Shown here in pieces: positions 19,321 to 28,047 of a stretch of 64,000 nucleotides of DNA. Position 1 is the first letter of the stretch. Each line of letters begins with the position of its first letter. Source of the DNA: JASGDN01 sp049841275 (GTDB taxonomy: Bacteria; Chloroflexota; Chloroflexia; Thermomicrobiales; UBA6265); assembly GCA_049841275.1 (NCBI GenBank), contig JASGDN010000059.1, positions 13,058 to 77,057 on the forward strand, given 5' to 3'. A program made the translations under genes and the position numbers. The notes beneath the pieces are model-generated. The model was given only the letters and a program-made list of their open reading frames with translations, was not told the origin of the DNA and did no database searches.

Positions 19321-20312
19321 TGACCGACATCGTGCTGCACGACGGGGTGATCCTGCCTGCCGCGACAATCGGCGAGATGCTGGGTCACGCCGACACGCCC
19401 AACACCGCCGAGTGGTTCTCGACGCTACCCGCGATGGTCGATGCCTGGTGCGATCGTTGGAAGATCACGCTGCATCCTGAGATTCCACACCTGACCTACA
19501 ACGTGGTGCTGTTTGGCAGTAGTGCAATGGAGGGCGAAGTCGTGCTCAAGCTCGCGCCTCCCGGCATGGAGTTCTCGTCGGAGGTCGCCGGACTTGCCGC
19601 GTTCCAGGGACCCGACGTCGTGCGGCTGATCCACGCGGATACAACGTCAGCCGGGATGCTGATCGAGCGGGTCGTGCCCGGCACGCCGCTCCGTGCTTTC
19701 GACGACCGGATCGACGACGCGAAAGCGACCACGATCGGTGCCACGATGCTGAAACGCCTCTGGCGTCCCATGCCACCGGAACCCGGCGATCTGATCCCGC
19801 TCTCCCGCTGGTTCCGCGACCTCTATCGGTTGCACGACCAAATGCAGGCAGGCCGCACGGACTCGGCCCTTTCGCCAGAGTCGATCGCGTTCGCCGCGTC
19901 GCTCGCCGAACGGTTGGCCGCATCTGACGAATCGACAGTCCTCCACGGCGACCTCCATCACGGAAACATCCTGGAAAATGCTGCAGGCGGCTGGACGGTG
20001 ATCGACCCGAAAGGGTTGATCGGCGACCGCGCCTACGACGTAGGGACGTGGCTGCTCAACGGCTGGCCAGCGTCCGAGCCCGGCGATCACGAATCGATCT
20101 TGCGGCGGCGTGTGGACATCTTCGCGCGAGAACTCGGCCTGCCGCGCGAGCGGGTCCTGACGGGCGCCATCGTCCACTTCGCCCTGGTGGTCGCCTGGGC
20201 ATGCATCGACACCACACCCGAGGAACGCGCGAACGATCCGTGGCTGGCTGGCACCCTGCGCGCCTATGCGATCGCCGAACGGCTCGCCGCCGAAGCGGGA
20301 ATGCTCGCCTGA
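19317..20312 (+). CDS. Aminoglycoside/hydroxyurea phosphotransferase-like kinase
   Basis: A 331-residue protein of the APH(6)/hydroxyurea kinase group. LHGDLHHGNIL is the catalytic loop and VIDPKGLIGDRAYDVG the metal-binding segment. VVLKLAPPG contains the ATP-binding lysine, and SEVAGLAAF follows it. Family members phosphorylate streptomycin or hydroxyurea, but chromosomal copies in an scp operon are more likely to act on a native small molecule. It is translationally coupled to scpB. The convergent cysteine desulfurase stop is only six bases away. Confidence 0.82.
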   Translation: MMTDIVLHDGVILPAATIGEMLGHADTPNTAEWFSTLPAMVDAWCDRWKITLHPEIPHLTYNVVLFGSSAMEGEVVLKLAPPGMEFSSEVAGLAAFQGPDVVRLIHADTTSAGMLIERVVPGTPLRAFDDRIDDAKATTIGATMLKRLWRPMPPEPGDLIPLSRWFRDLYRLHDQMQAGRTDSALSPESIAFAASLAERLAASDESTVLHGDLHHGNILENAAGGWTVIDPKGLIGDRAYDVGTWLLNGWPASEPGDHESILRRRVDIFARELGLPRERVLTGAIVHFALVVAWACIDTTPEERANDPWLAGTLRAYAIAERLAAEAGMLA

Positions 20313-20318
20313 CGCAGC

Positions 20319-21503
20319 TCAGACGGCGCTGAGACTCCGAATCCGCGCCACGACGCCCGCCAGCACTTCGATCGCATCATCGATCTCGTCGCGGGAGTTG
20401 CCGCGCCCAACCGTGAGGCGAAGGCTTGCCCGTGCCGTTTCCTCCGTCAGGCCCATCGCCAGCAGCACATGACTCGGTTCGGAGTTGCCCGTCGTGCAGG
20501 CCGACCCGGCCGATCCTTCCACGCCATCCATGTCAAGCGCGAGAAGTGCCGTTTCTCCCTGCACGCCGCGAATCGAGACGTTCAGGTTGTTCGTCAGGCG
20601 CTGGCCATCGAGATCCGGTCCGTTCAGCGAGACGTCCGGGACCTGCTCCTGAATGCCTGCCCAGAGCGCATCACGCAACCCCCGCGTATGTGCGGTATAT
20701 GCCTCGCGCGATGCGTCGGCGCGTTGCAGCGCCTCCGCCATTCCGACGATCAGCGGAACGTTCTCCGTACCGCCGCGCCGCCCGGACTCCTGGCCCCCGC
20801 CATCCTGCTGGAAGCGGATTGGCATGCCCTTTCGCACGTAGAGGATGCCCACGCCCTTCGGGCCGTAGAACTTGTGCGCCGAGAGCGCCAACAGGTCGAC
20901 ACCCAGTGCCTGCACGTCGAGCGGATGCGACCCGGCCGCCTGCACCGCATCGGTGTGGAAGGGAATGCCACGCTCGCGAGCAATCGCGCCGATCTCGGCG
21001 ATCGGCTGGATCGAGCCGACCTCGTTGTTCGCATACATCACCGAGATCAGGCACGTCTCCGGCCGGATCGCGGCAGCGATAGCCTCGGACCGCACGACGC
21101 CACGCGCATCGCACGGGATGCGCGTAACCGCGAATCCCTGTTCCTCCAACGCGTCGGCCGCATGAAGGACGGCATGATGCTCGATTGCGGTCGTAACGAT
21201 ATGCGGCATAGGGCCAGCCGGGTGCGCCAGGCGCGCAGCCCAGGCAACGCCCTTCAGCGCAAGGTTGTCGCTCTCCGTCGCTCCGCTCGTGAAAACGACC
21301 TCCGACGGGCGGCAGTTGAGCACCCGCGCGACCGTCTGGCGAGCGCGATCGAGCGCGGCGCGGGCATCCTGGCCGACACGGTAGATGCTGGACGGATTGC
21401 CGAAGACGGTCGAGAAATACGGCAGCATGGCCTGAACGACGGCAGGATCAACCGGCGTCGTTGCGGCGTGGTCGAGATAGATGAGATCACTTCCGTAGGT
21501 CAT
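20319..21503 (-). CDS. Cysteine desulfurase, NifS/IscS type
   Basis: A 394-residue PLP enzyme that takes sulfur from cysteine as a persulfide for Fe-S clusters and thio-cofactors. YLDHAATTP opens it, TSGATESDN and EHHAV line the cofactor site, Lys211 in SAHKFYGPKG is the PLP lysine, and Cys336 in SAGSACTTG is the sulfur acceptor. The short acceptor loop fits group I enzymes (IscS/NifS) more than SufS. An Rrf2/IscR-type regulator sits just upstream on the same strand. No iscU gene adjoins it in this window. Confidence 0.92.
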   Translation of the reverse strand: MTYGSDLIYLDHAATTPVDPAVVQAMLPYFSTVFGNPSSIYRVGQDARAALDRARQTVARVLNCRPSEVVFTSGATESDNLALKGVAWAARLAHPAGPMPHIVTTAIEHHAVLHAADALEEQGFAVTRIPCDARGVVRSEAIAAAIRPETCLISVMYANNEVGSIQPIAEIGAIARERGIPFHTDAVQAAGSHPLDVQALGVDLLALSAHKFYGPKGVGILYVRKGMPIRFQQDGGGQESGRRGGTENVPLIVGMAEALQRADASREAYTAHTRGLRDALWAGIQEQVPDVSLNGPDLDGQRLTNNLNVSIRGVQGETALLALDMDGVEGSAGSACTTGNSEPSHVLLAMGLTEETARASLRLTVGRGNSRDEIDDAIEVLAGVVARIRSLSAV

Positions 21504-21537
21504 CGGAGAGTTCCCGTTCTGGACGGCGAAAACGACA

Positions 21538-21570
21538 AGGCCACCCGTCTCCCAATGAGACGGGTGGCCT
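21538..21570 (-). terminator. Hairpin between the Rrf2 regulator and cysteine desulfurase genes
   Basis: A perfect 14-base-pair stem (21538-21551 against 21557-21570) with a five-base loop, followed on the minus strand by TGTCGTTTTCG. It lies between two genes of the same direction, so it may be a terminator or an attenuator that lowers desulfurase expression. Confidence 0.65.
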
Positions 21571-21581
21571 GCATCGGCGCG

Positions 21582-22046
21582 TCAGGAGACGGCGGTCGGC
21601 ATCACGGCATCGCTCACTGGCGACGCAGCAACGCCCTTACGGGCGATCAGGTCGGCCAGCGTCGTGGAGTCGAGCGCCTCGGCGATCGAGTCGCGAACCT
21701 TCAGCCAGATCGGGCGCGTTTCGCAGCCATCGATCAGCGGACAGGTCTGCTCGGTCAGGTCCTCGGAAACGCACTCCATCGGCGCAACCGGGCCTTCCAT
21801 CACGCGATACACGTCGCCAATACGAATCTCCCCCGGCGTGCGGGAAAGCGTGTAGCCGCCGTGAGCGCCTCGCTTGCTTTCGACAAGCCCGGCCCGACGC
21901 AACGGCGCGATCAGTTGTTCGAGATAGGCGGTAGGAACAGACGATTCCTTGGCGATCTCAGTGATGGACATCGGCCCATCGCCGTAGTGGTGCGCGAGCG
22001 CCACCATGGCCCGCACCCCATATTCACCCCGCGTCGAGACTTTCAT
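21582..22046 (-). CDS. Rrf2 family transcriptional regulator, IscR-like
   Basis: A 154-residue winged-helix regulator: MKVSTRGEYGVRAMVALA, SSVPTAYLEQLIAPLRRAGLV and RGAHGGYTLSR are Rrf2 signatures. Three cysteines lie in the expected effector loop (ECVSEDLTEQTCPLIDGC), though the first two are ten residues apart rather than IscR's six, so a bound Fe-S cluster is likely but not proven. The ATG at 22046 has GGAGG eight bases before it. With the desulfurase downstream, the simplest role is control of Fe-S cluster or sulfur supply, probably including its own promoter. Confidence 0.88.
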   Translation of the reverse strand: MKVSTRGEYGVRAMVALAHHYGDGPMSITEIAKESSVPTAYLEQLIAPLRRAGLVESKRGAHGGYTLSRTPGEIRIGDVYRVMEGPVAPMECVSEDLTEQTCPLIDGCETRPIWLKVRDSIAEALDSTTLADLIARKGVAASPVSDAVMPTAVS

Positions 22047-22092
22047 GTTGTGGACCTCCGGTGGGGGCGAGCTGACGAAACTATTCCCTGAA

Positions 22093-22121
22093 ACGATACT
22101 CGGAATTGGCGATCTCGTCAA
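22093..22121 (-). promoter_or_regulatory. Promoter candidate for the Rrf2 regulator
   Basis: TTGACG (22116-22121) and TATCGT (22093-22098) are 17 bases apart on the minus strand, about 40 bases before the start codon. It lies in the gap after the M50-CBS gene. Confidence 0.5.
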
Positions 22122-22139
22122 TGGTTGTGAGAATGATTC

Positions 22140-23537
22140 CTATTTCCCAGCCCGCGGGCGGAAGGTATCGGCGATCGCCTGCTTCCAGTCATCGGGCAGG
22201 CCGATCCACTGCGGCACGATGCCTGGCGCGATCTGCCGGTAGAGATGCACGAAGCGATCGGCGGTGAAGATACCCCGATAGAGGCCGTCCTCCGTCACCG
22301 GCACCGCCCAGCGATTGCTCTCATTCATCTGCCGCTGTACGTCGTAGATGGAATCGTCGGTATCGGCGACGTAGATCGCCGAGTCCATCAGGTCCCCCAC
22401 CAGCGTGTCGCCATGCCCACCGCGCAACGCCTCCAGCAGGTCCGCCCGCCAGAGCATGCCAAGCACATAGCCGTTCTCCGTCACCACGATGTCGCGTGGC
22501 CCTCCCCGCAACGCGAACGTCAGCGGGCGCTCGGGCGAGATACCACCCATGTCCCACAAGGCATACGAACCGACACGCAACCGTCGCATCGCACTTTCCA
22601 CCCGCACCATGCGACCTTCCACCTGCGCGGCGACCAAAACGAAGACCCCCATCACACCAATGGGAACAGACCTCGTCACGACGCCGACGGCCATCATCGC
22701 CAATGCCAGGAACGTCCCCAACCGCACCGCGATCCGGGTCGCCCGTTCCCGGCCCATCGAGGGGCTCAGCGCTGCCCGCAAGACATGGCCGCCATCCAGA
22801 GGAAAAGCCGGGAAGAGGTTAAACGCGAAGATGAAAAGATTCGTGAGGGCGAGATACGCCAGAAACGACGCCGGTGTCATCTCGCCGTAGAGCACACCTC
22901 CCGGCACCAGTACGTCCATTCCGAGCGTCGCGCCAAGCAGGAACAGCGCCGGCATCAGGGCAACGAAGAGCGCCAGGTTCATGAAGGGACCGGCGAGAGA
23001 AATCATCAGTTCGGCACGCGGCGTTTCCGGCGCTTGCTCGATCCGCGCCACGCCGTTGAACGGCCAGAGCGTGATGTCCAGCACGCGGATGCCATACTGC
23101 TGCGCCATGGCGCAATGCCCAAGCTCGTGGAGCAGGACCGAGAGCACGATCAAGACGACGAAGAGGCACCCGAGCGCGAACGGGACGATTCCGCCGTGCG
23201 GCCCGAATCCCCACTGATAGACGACCCAGAGAAAAACGAGCGCAAAGGTAGGATGGACGTTGACATCAACGCCATAGAGCCGCCCGATATGGTATGCGCG
23301 AAAGATGCCCAGCCGACTTCTCGCTTGCCCGCGAGGGCGAGGAAACGATATCCAGAACGCCACGGCCCCCAGAACGACGGCCATCCACCCCCATGGTACC
23401 AAGACTGCGAAGGAAAGAAGGAGACTCCCCGGGACTGACGAGCATCTCTGGCAGATTGTTCTGTCCAGAAATACATAGCAAGGTCCTTGCCACACATTCA
23501 CGCCCTTGCCTATACTGGGTTCATGCGAACTTGCCAT
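22140..23537 (-). CDS. M50 family membrane metalloprotease with C-terminal CBS domain pair
   Basis: Up to 465 residues. Several membrane helices carry HELGH (137-141) and FPAFPLDGGH near residue 250, the site-2 protease metal site. The last 120 residues form two CBS repeats (starting near DIVVTENGYVLG and YVADTDDSIYDV), which usually bind adenine nucleotides and would regulate the protease. The start is uncertain: the ATG at 23537 is preceded by GAAGG, but the rpoN promoter then falls inside the first codons. An ATG at 23384 (residue 52) would drop one possible helix. The substrate is unknown; sporulation-type SpoIVFB proteases share this architecture. Confidence 0.87.
   Translation of the reverse strand: MASSHEPSIGKGVNVWQGPCYVFLDRTICQRCSSVPGSLLLSFAVLVPWGWMAVVLGAVAFWISFPRPRGQARSRLGIFRAYHIGRLYGVDVNVHPTFALVFLWVVYQWGFGPHGGIVPFALGCLFVVLIVLSVLLHELGHCAMAQQYGIRVLDITLWPFNGVARIEQAPETPRAELMISLAGPFMNLALFVALMPALFLLGATLGMDVLVPGGVLYGEMTPASFLAYLALTNLFIFAFNLFPAFPLDGGHVLRAALSPSMGRERATRIAVRLGTFLALAMMAVGVVTRSVPIGVMGVFVLVAAQVEGRMVRVESAMRRLRVGSYALWDMGGISPERPLTFALRGGPRDIVVTENGYVLGMLWRADLLEALRGGHGDTLVGDLMDSAIYVADTDDSIYDVQRQMNESNRWAVPVTEDGLYRGIFTADRFVHLYRQIAPGIVPQWIGLPDDWKQAIADTFRPRAGK
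23487..23516 (+). promoter_or_regulatory. Promoter candidate for rpoN
   Basis: TTGCCA (23487-23492), an 18-base spacer and TATACT (23511-23516), about 100 bases before the rpoN start. It overlaps the 5' end of the divergent M50-CBS gene if that gene begins at 23537. Confidence 0.5.
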
Positions 23538-23623
23538 GCATGGACCTTCACGATCACAAATCTCATCCTGCGGCCCGCTGACACGAGGCTTCGTTCCAGT
23601 TCCGCGCCCCGAAGGAGCACCCG

Positions 23624-25102
23624 ATGAGCTGGATGGAAGCAGGGTACGAGTATGGCCAGGAGATGCGGGCGTGGGTTTCGCCCAGCCTGATCGAGGCGAA
23701 CTACATCCTCAGCCTCTCCCAGCAGGAACTCCAGCAGGTCATCGAACAGGAGATGGCCGGCAATCCCGCCCTTGAGGTAGAGGACCGCGCGACCTGCCCG
23801 ACCTGCGGCAACGTCCTCGACGGCACCTGGTGCCCAACCTGCATGCAGGATGTCCGCGTGCGCACCGAGGAGTCTGCCTACGATTCGTGGGAGGACTTCC
23901 CGGAACAGGCGATCACCGCGATCGCCGGCGGTCAGGACGAATCGGACTTCGACCCGATGACGCTGGTCGCATCGAGCGAGTCCATCCTCGATCAGATCCT
24001 TGTCGACGTGCGGACCGTGCTGGACGAACGCGGATCTGCGATCGCCGAGTACCTGCTCGAATCGCTCGATGAGCGCGGATTCCTCACCAATCCCCTCGAC
24101 GCGATCGCCGAGCTCACCGGTCTCGATGAAGAGGATCTGCAAGAAGCACTGGACGTGATCCGCGATGTCGCCCCCGTCGGCGTTGGCGCGCACGACCTTC
24201 GCGAATGCCTGCTGCTCCAGACGGCCTACCTCATCGAGACGGGACACGATGTGCCGGCGGCCACCATCCCGATCGTCGACCGCGCACTGACCGAGTTCGG
24301 GGCGCACAAGTACGGTCAGATCGCTCGCGACCTCGGCATCTCGATGGAGGAAATCGAAACGGCGCGCGACTTCATCCGCGAGTACCTGAACCCGTTTCCG
24401 TTACAGTCCGATCAGGGCCGGACGTGGCGAAGCCCTTCCGATTCCACCTACGTCGCCCCCGATGTCGTCATCTCGTTACGAGACGACGACCTTGTGGTGG
24501 AGGTGGTCGACAGCAAGTATTTCCACCTCCGCACCAACGCCCTCTACGACCAGCTGGCAGGGCAGTTCGCACGGCGAAAGTCGCTCCCGCAACGCGTGGC
24601 CGAGGTTCCGGACGACATCCGGACGGCTGCCAGCACCGTGTCGGGCGAGGACAAGGATCACGTCCGCCTCTACACGAACCGGGCAAGGATGTTCATCTCC
24701 AACATCCAGCAGCGCCGCGATACCCTGCTTCGGATCAGCCAGTGCATCTGCGAATTGCAGGAGAGCTTCCTGCGGGGTGGCGTGCGCGAACTACGGCCGC
24801 TCACTCGCGCGGTGGTAGCGCAGCAGGTCGGCGTCCACGAATCCACGGTCAGCCGCGCCACGGCCAGCAAGTACGTGATGCTGCCGAACCGGAAGGTCAT
24901 TCCCTTCTCGGATTTCTTCACGCCATCGCTGAGCACGAAGGACATCATCAAGGAACTGATCGTCGAGGAGTCGCGCAAGGGCACGTCGCTGACCGATCGC
25001 AAGATCTGCGATCTCCTGCTCCAGCGAGGCGTGCGGATCGCCCGGCGCACCGTGGCGAAGTACCGGGCCGAGCTGGGCATCCTGCCGTCCACGATGCGCT
25101 GA
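23624..25102 (+). CDS. rpoN: RNA polymerase sigma-54 factor with an inserted zinc ribbon
   Basis: A 492-residue sigma-54. The N-terminal activator-responsive region is shortened and variant (SPSLIEANYILSLSQQELQQ), followed by the core-binding domain, a helix-turn-helix with VGVHESTVSRATASKYV, and the RpoN box ARRTVAKYR (473-481), which reads the -24 promoter element. Between region I and the core-binding domain is a four-cysteine ribbon (Cys58, Cys61, Cys70, Cys73; CPTC and CPTC), absent from well-studied sigma-54 proteins. It needs an AAA+ activator to open promoters; none is in the window. GAAGGAG lies a little far upstream of the ATG at 23624. A shared hairpin follows. Confidence 0.95.
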   Translation: MSWMEAGYEYGQEMRAWVSPSLIEANYILSLSQQELQQVIEQEMAGNPALEVEDRATCPTCGNVLDGTWCPTCMQDVRVRTEESAYDSWEDFPEQAITAIAGGQDESDFDPMTLVASSESILDQILVDVRTVLDERGSAIAEYLLESLDERGFLTNPLDAIAELTGLDEEDLQEALDVIRDVAPVGVGAHDLRECLLLQTAYLIETGHDVPAATIPIVDRALTEFGAHKYGQIARDLGISMEEIETARDFIREYLNPFPLQSDQGRTWRSPSDSTYVAPDVVISLRDDDLVVEVVDSKYFHLRTNALYDQLAGQFARRKSLPQRVAEVPDDIRTAASTVSGEDKDHVRLYTNRARMFISNIQQRRDTLLRISQCICELQESFLRGGVRELRPLTRAVVAQQVGVHESTVSRATASKYVMLPNRKVIPFSDFFTPSLSTKDIIKELIVEESRKGTSLTDRKICDLLLQRGVRIARRTVAKYRAELGILPSTMR

Positions 25103-25108
25103 ACGACC

Positions 25109-25145
25109 CGAGACGGCGGCGGGGTGATGTCCTGCCGCCGTCTCG
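25109..25145. terminator. Bidirectional hairpin between rpoN and livF
   Basis: A 12-15 base-pair stem (25109-25123 against 25131-25145, inner pairs include one G-U) in the 60-base gap between convergent genes. No strong T run follows on either side. Confidence 0.65.
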
Positions 25146-25162
25146 TCATATCCCTTGCAGGG

Positions 25163-25891
25163 TCATTCCTCGCCGAGGTACGCCTTCCGCACGAGGTCGT
25201 TCTGCATCAACGCAGACCCTGTATCCGAAAGCACGATCTGCCCGGTCTGGATCACGTACCCACGGTCGGCGATGGCCAGGGCCATCAGCGCGTTCTGCTC
25301 GACCAGCAGCACGGGCGTGCCTTGCTGGTTCACCTGCTTCACGATCTCGAAGATCTGCTCCACCAGGATGGGTGCGAGTCCCATCGATGGCTCGTCCAGC
25401 AGCAACAAGCGTGGCTTCGACATCAGCGCCCGCCCGATGGCGAGCATCTGCTGCTCACCGCCGGAGAGGGTTCCTGCCTTCTGGTTGATTCGCTCCTGCA
25501 GCCGCGGGAACAGGTCGTAGACCCGCGCCAGGTCGGAAGGATCGACTCTCCCGTGCAGGAAGGCTCCCATTTCGAGGTTCTCGAGCACCGTCATCCGGGG
25601 AAAGACGCGGCGGCCCTCCGGGGACTGGGCGATGCCGGTCGCGGCCACCTTGTGCGCGGGCAGACCGCTGATTCGGTATCCCTCCAGCAGGACATCGCCA
25701 ACGCGGGGAGCGAGCAATCCGGAGATCGTCCGCAGCGTGGTGCTCTTGCCGGCGCCGTTCGCCCCGATCAGGGTAACGATCTCCCCGGCGTTCACTGCCA
25801 GCGAGATGCCCTTCAGGGCGTGGATCTGTCCATAGTATGTGTGAACGTCGCGCAATTCGAGCATCGGGGGCGTCGCCTGGGTCGCACTCAT
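25163..25891 (-). CDS. livF: Branched-chain amino acid ABC transporter ATP-binding protein LivF
   Basis: A 242-residue ATPase with Walker A GANGAGKST, signature LSGGEQQM and Walker B LLLLDEP. The short length and EGRRVFPRMTVLENLEMG are typical of LivF. It pairs with LivG on the LivHM channel. The start overlaps the livG stop by four bases, and it is the last gene of livKHMGF. Confidence 0.94.
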   Translation of the reverse strand: MSATQATPPMLELRDVHTYYGQIHALKGISLAVNAGEIVTLIGANGAGKSTTLRTISGLLAPRVGDVLLEGYRISGLPAHKVAATGIAQSPEGRRVFPRMTVLENLEMGAFLHGRVDPSDLARVYDLFPRLQERINQKAGTLSGGEQQMLAIGRALMSKPRLLLLDEPSMGLAPILVEQIFEIVKQVNQQGTPVLLVEQNALMALAIADRGYVIQTGQIVLSDTGSALMQNDLVRKAYLGEE

Positions 25892-26787
25892 GCGCTCGCC
25901 TCCTGGGTGACGGACGGGCCGTCTCCAGCCATCTCATGCAGGATCTCTGAAGCGCCCTTGCCGAGATAGGCCTCGACCACCTTCGGGTCACGCTGGACGT
26001 CGGCAGGCAGCCCCTCCGCAATCCTGGTTCCGTGATCGAGAACGGTCACGTAATCGGAAATGCCCATTACCATCTTCATGTCATGCTCGATCAGCAGAAT
26101 CGTCAGGTTCAGGTCGTCCCGAATCTGCTCGATGAACTGCTTCAGCCCATCGGTCTCCCGTGGGTTCATGCCAGCGGTCGGCTCATCGAGCAGGAGCAGC
26201 CGGGGATCGCTCGCCAGCGCACGCGAGATCTCGAGCCGGCGCTGGTCACCATAGGAGAGATTGCGCGCCGTGACATCGGCGAACCGCCCAAGGTTCACGT
26301 AGTCGAGAATCTCGTACGCCCGGGAGCGCGCCATCAGTTCCTCGCGCATCACTCCTCTCCCACGAGCCATCGCCATCAGCGGATTCGTTCGCAGGCGGCT
26401 GTGCATGCCGACCATGACGTTCTCCAGCACGGACATGTTGCCAAAGAGGCGGATGTTCTGGAACGTCCGCGAGATGCCGAGGTCCGTGATCTGGTCCGGC
26501 CGGAGCGAGCCGCCGAACATCCCGGCGTTCTCACGATGGAGCGGGCGTCCCTCGAAGATGATCTCCCCGGCGGTCGGCCGGTAGATCCCCGCGATCAAGT
26601 TGAAGAACGTCGTCTTGCCGGCGCCGTTCGGGCCGATCACGCTGGAGATGCTTCCCTGCGGAATCGCCATGGACACGGAATCCACGGCAACCAGCCCACC
26701 GAACCGCATGGTCACGTTCTTGGCGCTGAGGATCGGCGGGTTGTCGAGCACCGCCGGCCGTCCGGTTGCGGGTGCTGTGCTGGCCAT
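25888..26787 (-). CDS. livG: Branched-chain amino acid ABC transporter ATP-binding protein LivG
   Basis: A 299-residue ATPase: Walker A GPNGAGKTT, the LivG hallmarks GISRTFQNIRLF and GMNPRETDGLK, signature LSYGDQRRLEI, Walker B LLLLDEP. The first 20 residues and the last 25 extend beyond the usual core. It is two bases downstream of livM and overlaps livF. Confidence 0.94.
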   Translation of the reverse strand: MASTAPATGRPAVLDNPPILSAKNVTMRFGGLVAVDSVSMAIPQGSISSVIGPNGAGKTTFFNLIAGIYRPTAGEIIFEGRPLHRENAGMFGGSLRPDQITDLGISRTFQNIRLFGNMSVLENVMVGMHSRLRTNPLMAMARGRGVMREELMARSRAYEILDYVNLGRFADVTARNLSYGDQRRLEISRALASDPRLLLLDEPTAGMNPRETDGLKQFIEQIRDDLNLTILLIEHDMKMVMGISDYVTVLDHGTRIAEGLPADVQRDPKVVEAYLGKGASEILHEMAGDGPSVTQEASA

Positions 26788-26789
26788 CC

Positions 26790-28025
26790 CTACTCCCCCC
26801 GTCCATCGACGGCGATTGCTCCCGCCCGCGCCTCGACCAATTCCTCACGAGCCAGTTCCGGATCGTCCTCGTCGCCGGACATCTCCGCCGCGCGCTGGGC
26901 GGACGGAAAGAGACCGCCTGGCCGGATGAGCATCACCAGCACCAAGGCAAGGCCGAAGATCAGGAAACGGTCGGAGGTCACATCGTGGTTCTGGATGGGA
27001 TCGCCGACGAACCCGAGTCCGAGGTCGGATATGCGCCGTCCGATCCAGTGCAGCGGCTCGTTCAACTCCCGCGCCAGAATCCGGTCGAAGAAGCCGATGA
27101 TCAACGATCCGCCGATCACGCCGTAGACATTGCCGAGGCCGCCCAGGATGACCATCGCCAGGATCATCGTGGAGACGGAGAACTGGAACTGGTCGGGATA
27201 CACCACGCGCACGTAGCCGGAATAGACCGCACCGGCGAAACCGGAGAACGATGCGCCAAGGGCGAACGCCCACAGCTTCGTGCTCGTGAGATTGATGCCC
27301 ATGCTGGAAGCCGCGATCTCGTCTTCCCGGATCGCCTGCCATGCACGGCCGATGCGGGAATCGTAGAGCCGGGTGATCAGCCAGAGCGAGAAGAGGACCA
27401 CGAGAATGATCAGCCAGTACCAGTTCCGTTGATGGTTGGCGTCGAAGACGATCTCGTGCCCACCAGGAAGCGGGATGCTCGGCGGGCGGGCGATCTGGCC
27501 GATGCCCTGGGGACCGCGCGTGATCGTCTGGGCATTCGTGAAGAAGGCAGGGACGATTTCGCCAAAGCCGAGCGTCACGATCGCGAGGTAGTCACCGCGC
27601 AACCGCAGCGTCGGCGCGCCGAGCAGCACGCCAAAGATTGCCGCGACGATCCAGGCGATGATCATCGCCGGCCAGAAATGCTGGAGGACCCCAGGAACCA
27701 CGCCCTTCTGCACGAAGAAGCTGTTCGGCGAGGTGAGGAACGCCGTCGTATAGGCGCCGATCACGAAGAACGCCACGTACCCGAGGTCCAGCAGGCCAGC
27801 GTACCCGACGACGATGTTGAGCCCCATCGCCAGGATCACGAAGACCATCATCGGCACGAACGCGCCGAGCTGGTTGAAGCCGAAGAACGAGTCGAGGAAC
27901 GGATAGATAACCGCGATCGCCGTGCCGATGGCGATCCATTTCAGGCGCTGGCGCTCACCGTCCTTCCGACGCGCCAGCCATGCTTCGGCCTTGGAAAGTC
28001 CACTGGATGTCACTACTGCCGCCAT
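26790..28025 (-). CDS. livM: Branched-chain amino acid ABC transporter permease LivM
   Basis: A 411-residue permease with about ten hydrophobic helices. GLNIVVGYAGLLDLGYVAFFVIGAY is the LivM start pattern (positions about 75-100; only the key part GYAGLLDLG is diagnostic), and AWQAIREDEIAASSMGIN is the EAA-like loop that contacts the ATPases. A charged cytosolic tail follows residue 385. It lies between livH (22 bases) and livG (2 bases). Confidence 0.93.
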   Translation of the reverse strand: MAAVVTSSGLSKAEAWLARRKDGERQRLKWIAIGTAIAVIYPFLDSFFGFNQLGAFVPMMVFVILAMGLNIVVGYAGLLDLGYVAFFVIGAYTTAFLTSPNSFFVQKGVVPGVLQHFWPAMIIAWIVAAIFGVLLGAPTLRLRGDYLAIVTLGFGEIVPAFFTNAQTITRGPQGIGQIARPPSIPLPGGHEIVFDANHQRNWYWLIILVVLFSLWLITRLYDSRIGRAWQAIREDEIAASSMGINLTSTKLWAFALGASFSGFAGAVYSGYVRVVYPDQFQFSVSTMILAMVILGGLGNVYGVIGGSLIIGFFDRILARELNEPLHWIGRRISDLGLGFVGDPIQNHDVTSDRFLIFGLALVLVMLIRPGGLFPSAQRAAEMSGDEDDPELAREELVEARAGAIAVDGRGE

Positions 28026-28047
28026 ACAACCACCTCCCCGGCGTGGC

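Noticed and set aside
19317..20312. Antibiotic-resistance gene
   Set aside because: The kinase is APH-like, but it is coupled to scpB, with normal base composition and no mobile-element context, so a native role is more likely.
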